A DNA stretch of 64,000 nucleotides, taken from contig NZ_FNSR01000001.1 in assembly GCF_900104845.1 (NCBI RefSeq), positions 1,860,001 to 1,924,000 on the forward strand, in the 5' to 3' direction. The notes beneath the pieces are model-generated. The model was not told the origin of the DNA. It did no database searches and saw only the letters and a program-made list of their open reading frames with translations. The stretch's first letter is position 1, and the number at the start of each line of letters is the position of its first letter. Source of the stretch: Paraburkholderia caballeronis. GTDB lineage: Bacteria; Pseudomonadota; Gammaproteobacteria; Burkholderiales; Burkholderiaceae. This document shows positions 58,320 through 64,000 of the stretch, in pieces. The position numbers and the translations under genes are program-made.

Positions 58320-59399
58320 ATGAAGAAAACCATCCTGACCGCGTTCGCCGTCGCCGCCGCGTGCGGCGCGGCCGCGCCCGCCGCGCAGGCGGCCGACGTC
58401 CCCGGCGTCGCGTTCGTCTACCTCGGCAACCCGGGCGACGCGGGCTGGACCTTCGCGCACGACCAGGGCTCGCGCGCGGCGGAAGCGAAGTTCGGCAACC
58501 GGATCAAGATCACCCGGGTCGAGAACGTGCCCGAGTCCGCGGACTCCGAGCGCGTGTTCCGCGACCTCGCGACGAAGGGCAACAAGATCATCTTCGGCAC
58601 GAGCTTCGGTTATCAGGACTTCCAGCTGAAGGTCGCAAAGGACTTTCCGGACACCGTGTTCCTGCACGCGACCGGCTACAAGAAGGCGCCGAACTTCGGC
58701 ACCTACGACGTGCGGATGTACCAGGGCGCGTATCTGGCCGGCGTCGCCGCCGGTTACGCGACCAAGACCAACACGCTAGGTTTCGTCGCGTCGGTGCCGA
58801 TTCCGGAAGTCGTGCGCAACATCAACGCGTACACGCTCGGCGCGCGCTCGGTGAATCCGAAGGTCCACACGAAGGTCATCTGGATCAACAGCTGGTTCGA
58901 TCCGGGCAAGGAGAAGCAGGCTGCCGAAACGCTGATCGGGCAGGGCGCGGACGTGCTGCTGCAGAACACCGATTCGAGCGCGACGCTCGCGACCGCCGAG
59001 GCGAAGAAGGTCCACGCGTTCGGCTGGGATTCGGACATGAAGAAGTTCGGCCCGGACGCGCACCTCGGGTCGGTCGCCGCCGACTGGGGCGTCTACTACA
59101 GCGCGGTGATCCAGCAGGTGCTCGACGGCAAGTGGACGAACGCGCCGGTCTGGTGGGGCATCCCGCAGAAGGCGGTCGATCTGGCGGACATCAACACCGG
59201 CGCGCTGCCGCCGGCCGCGGTGAAGGACGTCGCCGCGAAGCGCGAGCAGCTCGCGAGCGGCAACTGGGACGTGTTCACCGGCCCGATCAAGGACCAGACC
59301 GGCGCGGTGAAGATTCCGGCCGGCAAGACGCTGACCGATCCGGAACTGCAACGGCTGAACTGGTACGTGGACGGCGTGGACGGCTCGCTGCCGAAGTAA
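58320..59399 (+). CDS. BMP-family periplasmic substrate-binding protein
   Basis: This is a 359-residue BMP/PnrA-like protein with a Sec signal peptide ending A-A-Q-A-A and no lipobox Cys. The sequence V-A-F-V-Y-L-G-N-P-G-D-A-G-W-T-F-A-H-D-Q-G is typical of the purine-binding group. It is the last gene of the importer operon and would deliver purines or nucleosides, which the neighbouring enzymes degrade. A strong terminator follows. Confidence 0.92.
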   Translation: MKKTILTAFAVAAACGAAAPAAQAADVPGVAFVYLGNPGDAGWTFAHDQGSRAAEAKFGNRIKITRVENVPESADSERVFRDLATKGNKIIFGTSFGYQDFQLKVAKDFPDTVFLHATGYKKAPNFGTYDVRMYQGAYLAGVAAGYATKTNTLGFVASVPIPEVVRNINAYTLGARSVNPKVHTKVIWINSWFDPGKEKQAAETLIGQGADVLLQNTDSSATLATAEAKKVHAFGWDSDMKKFGPDAHLGSVAADWGVYYSAVIQQVLDGKWTNAPVWWGIPQKAVDLADINTGALPPAAVKDVAAKREQLASGNWDVFTGPIKDQTGAVKIPAGKTLTDPELQRLNWYVDGVDGSLPK

Positions 59400-59483
59400 G
59401 CGGTGTGCGGCGGGGCGGCGGGGCTCGCGTGGCGGGTGCGCCGCCGTTGCCGGTTTTTGCGCAGGGATCGACTCATCGATGCA

Positions 59484-59520
59484 CGGCCGCGCGGGGCGAA
59501 CGCCCCGCGCGGCCGTTTTG
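59484..59520 (+). terminator. Strong rho-independent terminator after the BMP operon
   Basis: CGGCCGCGCGGGGCG and its perfect complement CGCCCCGCGCGGCCG are separated by two bases and followed by TTTTG, then more T. It lies between the BMP gene and the convergent dodecin gene. Confidence 0.93.
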
Positions 59521-59559
59521 CTTTTGCCGTGGACAGCCGCCGTGCGTCCGTCCGTGCGC

Positions 59560-59769
59560 TTACTCGTCGATCCGCAGCCCGACCTTGATCGTGACCTGCC
59601 AGTGGACGATCTTGTCGTTCTCGATCTGGCCCCGGGTGTCGATGACCTGGAACCAGTGCAGGTTGCGCAGCGTCTTCGATGCGCGCCCGATCGCGCAGCG
59701 GATCGCGTCGTCGCTCGACTGGGTCGACGAGCCGGTCAGTTCGATCTGCTTGTACACGTGGTCGTTCAT
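59560..59769 (-). CDS. Dodecin family flavin-binding protein
   Basis: This is a 69-residue protein with the dodecin pattern V-Y-K-Q-I-E-L-T-G-S-S, S-D-D-A-I-R-C-A-I, L-R-N-L-H-W-F-Q-V and W-Q-V-T-I-K-V-G. Dodecins form hollow 12-mers that store or buffer riboflavin, FMN or FAD. AAAGGAG precedes the ATG. Confidence 0.96.
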   Translation of the reverse strand: MNDHVYKQIELTGSSTQSSDDAIRCAIGRASKTLRNLHWFQVIDTRGQIENDKIVHWQVTIKVGLRIDE

Positions 59770-59902
59770 GTTCGCGTCTCCTTTCGTTCGTCACAGGGTC
59801 CATCGAGTATAGGCAAGCGCCATGCCGCCGCTGCCGCACCCGCGCGGCGCCGGTATCATGGGCGCTCCGCGTTGTCCCGACGCGTCGCGAGGAAGCTGCA
59901 AG

Positions 59903-60805
59903 GTGGAAAAAGTACAACTGGGGTTTTGCGGGCCGGGGCTGATGGGCGCGCCGATGATCCGTCATCTGCTGCGCGCCGGGTTCCCGGTGCAGGTGTGGAA
60001 CCGCACCGCCGCGAAAGCGCATGCGCTGGTCGCGGACGGCGCGCAGGTCGCCGCGACGCCGCGTGAGATCGCGCGGCGCGCGGATGTCGCGCTGCTGTGC
60101 GTCGCGGACGCGGCGGCGGTCGAAGCGGTCGTGTTCGGCGTCGACGGGCTGCTCGGCGCGCCGTCGTCGCCGGATCACGCGCCGCTGCGCGTGAAGCGGA
60201 TCGTCGATCATTCGAGCATTCCGCCGGACGTCACGCGCGAGTTGGCCGCGCGCGCGGCGGCGCATGGCGTCGGCTGGGTCGATGCGCCGGTGTCCGGCGG
60301 CGTCGCGGGCGCGCAGGCCGGCACGCTCGCGGTGATGGCGGGCGGCGCGGCCGCCGACGTCGACGCGGTGACGCCGCTGCTCGGCGCGTACGCGGCGCGC
60401 GTCACGCACATGGGCGGCGCGGGCGCCGGGCAGACGACGAAGCTGTGCAACCAGGCGATCGTCACCGCGACCGTCGCGGCGATCGCGGAGGCGGTGAGTC
60501 TCGCGCGGCGCAGCGGCATCGACGCGACGAAGCTGCCGGACGCGCTCGCCTGCGGCTGGGCCGATTCCGCGCTGCTGCGCACGTTCGTGCCGCGGATGAC
60601 GCAGGACGACCTGCTGCCGATCGGCGCGCTGAAAACGTTTCAGAAGGACGTCGACACAGTCGCGGCGGCGGCGCAGCAGACCGGCACGCCGATGCCGGTG
60701 TCCGGCGCGGTCCAGCAGGTGCTGCGCCTCGGCGCGGCGATGGGGCTCGCGGACGCGGACCTGTCCGCGTTCATCGACGTGCTGCGCACGCCGCGTCGCG
60801 GCTGA
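59903..60805 (+). CDS. NAD(P)-dependent beta-hydroxyacid dehydrogenase (GlxR/HIBADH family)
   Basis: This is a 300-residue protein. The Rossmann start is L-G-F-C-G-P-G-L-M-G-A-P-M, the substrate-binding motif D-A-P-V-S-G-G-V-A-G-A, and the catalytic Lys region G-A-G-Q-T-T-K-L-C-N-Q. Members include tartronate-semialdehyde reductase (GlxR), which would suit glyoxylate made by the purine cluster, but 3-hydroxyisobutyrate-type activity is equally possible. The GTG at 59903 is chosen for family length with GAGGAA upstream. An ATG at 59858 is the alternative. Confidence 0.85.
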   Translation: MEKVQLGFCGPGLMGAPMIRHLLRAGFPVQVWNRTAAKAHALVADGAQVAATPREIARRADVALLCVADAAAVEAVVFGVDGLLGAPSSPDHAPLRVKRIVDHSSIPPDVTRELAARAAAHGVGWVDAPVSGGVAGAQAGTLAVMAGGAAADVDAVTPLLGAYAARVTHMGGAGAGQTTKLCNQAIVTATVAAIAEAVSLARRSGIDATKLPDALACGWADSALLRTFVPRMTQDDLLPIGALKTFQKDVDTVAAAAQQTGTPMPVSGAVQQVLRLGAAMGLADADLSAFIDVLRTPRRG

Positions 60806-60888
60806 CGCCGCAGCCGCGATACGGGCGGCCGCGGCGTCGGCCGCAACCCGTCCGCCGACCCGGCAGACGCCCGCGAAATGTCATAACC

Positions 60889-60897
60889 TGCTAAAAT
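60889..60897 (+). promoter_or_regulatory. Extended -10 promoter of the ABC-F gene
   Basis: TGCTAAAAT is an extended -10 about 60 bases before the GTG start. No good -35 is visible, which an extended -10 can tolerate. Confidence 0.45.
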
Positions 60898-60955
60898 TAC
60901 AGGTTTTTCGTCGATCCAGTTGATCGACTTACCAGGGACTTTCCAGGAACCCACC

Positions 60956-62548
60956 GTGCTGTCTACCGCCAACATCACCATGCAATTCGGGCCGAAGCCC
61001 CTGTTCGAGAACATCTCGGTCAAATTCGGCGAAGGCAACCGCTATGGCCTGATCGGCGCGAACGGTTGCGGCAAGTCCACGTTCATGAAGATCCTCGGCG
61101 GCGACCTCGAACCGTCGTCCGGCAACGTGATCCTCGAACCGAACGTGCGTCTCGGCAAGCTGCGTCAGGACCAGTTCGCGTACGAGGACGTGCGCGTGCT
61201 CGACGTCGTGATGATGGGCCACACCGAGATGTGGGCCGCGATGACCGAGCGCGACGCGATCTACGCGAACCCGGACGCGACCGACGACGACTACATGCAC
61301 GCCGCCGAACTCGAAGCGAAGTTCGCCGAGTACGACGGCTACACGGCCGAATCGCGCGCGGGCGAACTGCTGCTCGGCATCGGCATCGCGATCGAGTTTC
61401 ACAACGGCCCGATGAGCGGCGTCGCGCCGGGCTGGAAGCTGCGCGTGCTGCTCGCGCAGGCGCTGTTCTCGAAGCCGGACGTGCTGCTGCTCGACGAACC
61501 GACCAACAACCTCGACATCAACTCGATCCGCTGGCTGGAAGATGTTCTGAACGAGTACAACTCGACGATGATCATCATTTCCCACGATCGACACTTCCTG
61601 AACCAGGTCTGCACGCACATGGCGGACATGGACTACGGCACGCTGAAGGTCTATCCGGGCAACTACGACGACTACATGCTCGCGTCCACCCAGGCGCGCG
61701 AGCGTCAGCAAGCCGCGAACGCGAAGGCGAAGGAACGCGTCGCCGACCTGCAGGACTTCGTGCGCCGCTTCTCCGCGAACAAGTCGAAGGCGCGCCAGGC
61801 GACCAGCCGCCTGAAGATGATCGACAAGATCAAGATCGAGGAATTCAAGCCGTCGTCGCGGCAGAATCCGTTCATCCGCTTCGAGTACGAGAAGAAGCTG
61901 CACAACATCGCCGTGGTCGCGGACTCGATCACGAAGAAGTACGACCGCGAGATCTTCCGCAACTTCGGGATCAGCGTGCAGCCGGGCGAGCGCATCGCGA
62001 TCATCGGCGAAAACGGCGCGGGCAAGACGACGCTGCTGCGCGCGCTGTATGGCCAGCTCGCGCTCGACGGCGGCTCGATCAAGTGGGCGGAGAACGCGAA
62101 CATCGGCTACATGCCGCAGGACACGTACGAAGAGTTTCCGGACGACGTGACGCTGATGGACTGGATCGACCAGTACCGCAAGGAAGGCGACGACGAGCAG
62201 TCGGTGCGCGGCACGCTGGGCCGTCTGCTGTTCAACGCGGACGACATCCGCAAGTCGGTGAAGGTGCTGTCGGGCGGCGAGAAGGGCCGCATGATCTGGG
62301 GCAAGCTGATGCTCGGCCGCCACAACGTGCTGCTGATGGACGAGCCGACGAACCACATGGACATGGAGTCGATCGAGTCGCTGCAGATCGCGCTGGAGAA
62401 GTACGACGGCACGCTGATCTTCGTGTCGCACGACCGCGAGTTCGTGAACGGGCTGGCGAACCGCGTCATCGAAGTCAAAACCGACGGCACGATCAACGAT
62501 TACAGCGGGAATTACGAGGACTTCCTGGCGAGCCAGGGGGTGCAGTAA
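60956..62548 (+). CDS. ybiT: ABC-F ATPase, YbiT type
   Basis: This is a 530-residue soluble protein, the same length as E. coli YbiT, with two ABC domains joined by the ABC-F linker. Domain 1 has G-A-N-G-C-G-K-S-T, the YbiT-like signature V-A-P-G-W-K-L-R-V and D-E-P-T-N-N-L-D. Domain 2 has [17 protein letters not shown] and [12 protein letters not shown] proteins act on the ribosomal E/P site during stalled translation. The GTG at 60956 is chosen because it matches the M-L-S-T-A-N-I start and has AGGA upstream. Confidence 0.9.
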   Translation: MLSTANITMQFGPKPLFENISVKFGEGNRYGLIGANGCGKSTFMKILGGDLEPSSGNVILEPNVRLGKLRQDQFAYEDVRVLDVVMMGHTEMWAAMTERDAIYANPDATDDDYMHAAELEAKFAEYDGYTAESRAGELLLGIGIAIEFHNGPMSGVAPGWKLRVLLAQALFSKPDVLLLDEPTNNLDINSIRWLEDVLNEYNSTMIIISHDRHFLNQVCTHMADMDYGTLKVYPGNYDDYMLASTQARERQQAANAKAKERVADLQDFVRRFSANKSKARQATSRLKMIDKIKIEEFKPSSRQNPFIRFEYEKKLHNIAVVADSITKKYDREIFRNFGISVQPGERIAIIGENGAGKTTLLRALYGQLALDGGSIKWAENANIGYMPQDTYEEFPDDVTLMDWIDQYRKEGDDEQSVRGTLGRLLFNADDIRKSVKVLSGGEKGRMIWGKLMLGRHNVLLMDEPTNHMDMESIESLQIALEKYDGTLIFVSHDREFVNGLANRVIEVKTDGTINDYSGNYEDFLASQGVQ

Positions 62549-63040
62549 GTCCCCTCCATTGCGTGCCCATTGAGGCGACGGAACGCGTCGCCTCAATGGG
62601 CCGCTGTATGCTCGACTCCGAAGTCGACGATCTTTGCCTCATCGATCTGTATCGGCCATGAGGCCGACTGTGACGCACCACGATTAGCCTGGCTCCGGGC
62701 CGATCCAGCCGCAACGCAATGACCCGGGCGGCCATCGCCCGCAGTTCCACGATGGCGGTGATCCCACGACAGTTGCGGCGCCGCACGGGTTTGTCCTGCT
62801 CCACGGCGATCGAAGCGTGACGATGCGTAGCGCGACTGCCATCTCCATTCAGCCTCCCGAAAGCCCGATCTGACAGGCGCGCGGAGCATTGCAAATGAAT
62901 ACGCGCTTCGTGTTGATGGCAATCATGAATACAACAGTATTCCGAAGTGTCGACGCCCATATTTGACTATTCGCAAAATGGGCAGTAGGCGGCAAGCGAC
63001 TATTGACCCTTTCTCACGTTTATCGAGGATGCGGGTCATC
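62549..63040. other. Stretch without a recognisable gene
   Basis: Apart from the inverted repeat at 62566-62600, nothing is identified. Open frames on the minus strand (for example 62593-62922) have unlikely composition and match no family I know. The DNA may be a gene remnant or an intergenic spacer. Confidence 0.4.
62566..62600. terminator. 15-bp perfect inverted repeat after ybiT
   Basis: CCCATTGAGGCGACG and CGTCGCCTCAATGGG pair perfectly around a five-base loop, 18 bases after the ABC-F stop. No T-run follows, so it may be a factor-dependent terminator or 3'-end stabiliser. Confidence 0.55.
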
Positions 63041-64000
63041 ATGTTTCCATCTCATTCGTTTGCGCCATTGAAGATTCGCGGCCGTACGCTGCTGCCCGTC
63101 GTCCAGGGCGGCATGGGTGTCGGCATATCGGCGCACCGGCTGGCTGGCAGCGTCGCCCGCGAGGGAGCGGTCGGCACGATCGCCAGCATCGACCTGCGCC
63201 ATCATCACGACGATCTGATCGAAATGTGCCGCGCCGATCCGCAGCATGAGACGCTCGAACGCGCGAACCTGATCGCGCTCGCGCGCGAGATCGAAGCCGC
63301 ACGCAAGCTGTCGGGCGGCAACGGGATGATCGCGGTGAACGTGATGAAGGCGGTCCGCGCGCATGCGGACTACGTGCGCGTCGCGTGCGAGAACGGCGCG
63401 GACGCGATCGTGATGGGCGCGGGCCTGCCGCTCGATCTGCCGGATATGACGCAGGGCTTCGACGTTGCGCTGATCCCCATCCTGTCCGACTCGCGCGGCG
63501 TCGCGCTCGTGCTGAAGAAGTGGATCAAGAAGGGCCGCTTGCCGGACGCGATCGTGATCGAGCATCCGGCGCACGCGGGCGGCCACCTGGGCGTCACGAA
63601 CATCGACGACATGGCCGATCCGCGTTTCGAGTTCGACCGCGTGCTCGCGGAACTCGAAGCGGTCTACGCATCGCTGGGGCTGTCGCGCGACGACGTGCCG
63701 CTGATCGTCGCGGGCGGCATCAACAGTCACGAGGCCGTGCGCAGGTGGCTCGGCGCGGGCGCGAACGGCGTGCAGGTCGGCACGCCGTTCGCGGTGACCG
63801 AGGAGGGCGACGCGCATCCGAACTTCAAGCGGGTGCTCGCGGACGCCAAGCCGGAAGACATCGTCGAATTCGTCAGCGTGACCGGGTTGCCCGCGCGCGC
63901 GGTGAGGACGCCGTGGCTCACGCGTTATCTGCGCAACGAGTCGCGTGTGCGCGTGAAGCTCGGTCCGCTGAAGCTGCCTTGCACGACGAAGCTCGAATGT
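63041..64000 (+). CDS. Nitronate monooxygenase / NAD(P)H-dependent flavin oxidoreductase, 5' part
   Basis: The gene runs off the right edge; 320 codons are visible. The TIM-barrel FMN protein pattern is clear: L-P-V-V-Q-G-G-M-G-V-G-I-S, N-V-M-K-A-V, G-A-D-A-I-V-M-G-A-G-L-P, E-H-P-A-H-A-G-G-H-L-G, V-A-G-G-I and A-N-G-V-Q-V-G-T-P-F. The H-A-G-G-H stretch matches the nitronate monooxygenase active site. The ATG at 63041 is chosen, and an in-frame ATG at 63029 is possible. GAGG lies at 63025-63028. Confidence 0.85.
   Translation, partial: MFPSHSFAPLKIRGRTLLPVVQGGMGVGISAHRLAGSVAREGAVGTIASIDLRHHHDDLIEMCRADPQHETLERANLIALAREIEAARKLSGGNGMIAVNVMKAVRAHADYVRVACENGADAIVMGAGLPLDLPDMTQGFDVALIPILSDSRGVALVLKKWIKKGRLPDAIVIEHPAHAGGHLGVTNIDDMADPRFEFDRVLAELEAVYASLGLSRDDVPLIVAGGINSHEAVRRWLGAGANGVQVGTPFAVTEEGDAHPNFKRVLADAKPEDIVEFVSVTGLPARAVRTPWLTRYLRNESRVRVKLGPLKLPCTTKLEC

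Noticed and set aside
62493..62960. Minus-strand open frames after ybiT as genes
   Set aside because: They overlap the ybiT end or the inverted repeat, have Arg/His-rich out-of-frame composition and match no family by eye.

Overview
The window is high-GC DNA from a beta-proteobacterium, most likely Burkholderia sensu lato (Paraburkholderia, Caballeronia or a relative). The smpB-ratA-rnfH and guaB-guaA neighbourhoods, the stacking of sugar and purine catabolic operons and the GC-rich third codon positions all point that way. The assignment rests on gene content and protein sequence read by eye.

Layout. Positions 1-7830 are core genome: the end of an nfeD-like gene, an SPFH/stomatin-like gene, smpB, ratA, rnfH, a DMT exporter, guaB, a small membrane protein and guaA. 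From the 3' end of guaA to about 20.4 kb lies a genomic island of lower GC and different codon use. It contains a tyrosine-integrase gene cut off by an IS3-family element, a tightly overlapping four-gene operon on the minus strand that reads as a Wadjet-type (JetABCD / MksBEFG-like) SMC anti-plasmid system, and a divergent hipB-hipA-like pair. Both island ends carry several copies of ATACCGT, on the right with an exact 33-bp period, and a degenerate copy of the guaA 3' end lies near 20.4 kb. A DUF5655/PD-(D/E)XK-like gene sits just outside it.

Positions 21.9-26.6 kb hold a GH64-like lipoprotein, a YghU-type glutathione transferase and a divergent AraC regulator / aldo-keto reductase pair. Positions 26.6-38.4 kb form a non-phosphorylative L-rhamnose catabolic locus: two SDR dehydrogenases, an MFS transporter, L-rhamnonate dehydratase, a LysR regulator, rhamnose mutarotase, a lactonase-like amidohydrolase and a complete ABC sugar importer. 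The two outward promoters share a 15-bp motif, and an array of five palindromic 49-50 bp repeats precedes the first SDR gene. Positions 38.6-41.3 kb hold housekeeping genes: a small lipoprotein, a DUF1992 protein, tadA and an LD-carboxypeptidase.

Positions 41.5-59.4 kb form a purine degradation and salvage supercluster: GntR regulator, NCS1 permease, hydantoin/allantoin racemase, allantoinase (PuuE), OHCU decarboxylase, allantoicase, ureidoglycolate lyase, membrane urate oxidase (PuuD), hydroxyisourate hydrolase, 8-oxoguanine-deaminase-like amidohydrolase, LysR regulator and a BMP-type ABC importer. Together these can take up purines or nucleosides and convert urate through allantoin to glyoxylate and urea. 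The window closes with dodecin, a GlxR-like dehydrogenase, a YbiT-like ABC-F ATPase, a stretch without a recognisable gene and the 5' part of a nitronate monooxygenase-like gene. No tRNA, rRNA or CRISPR array was seen.
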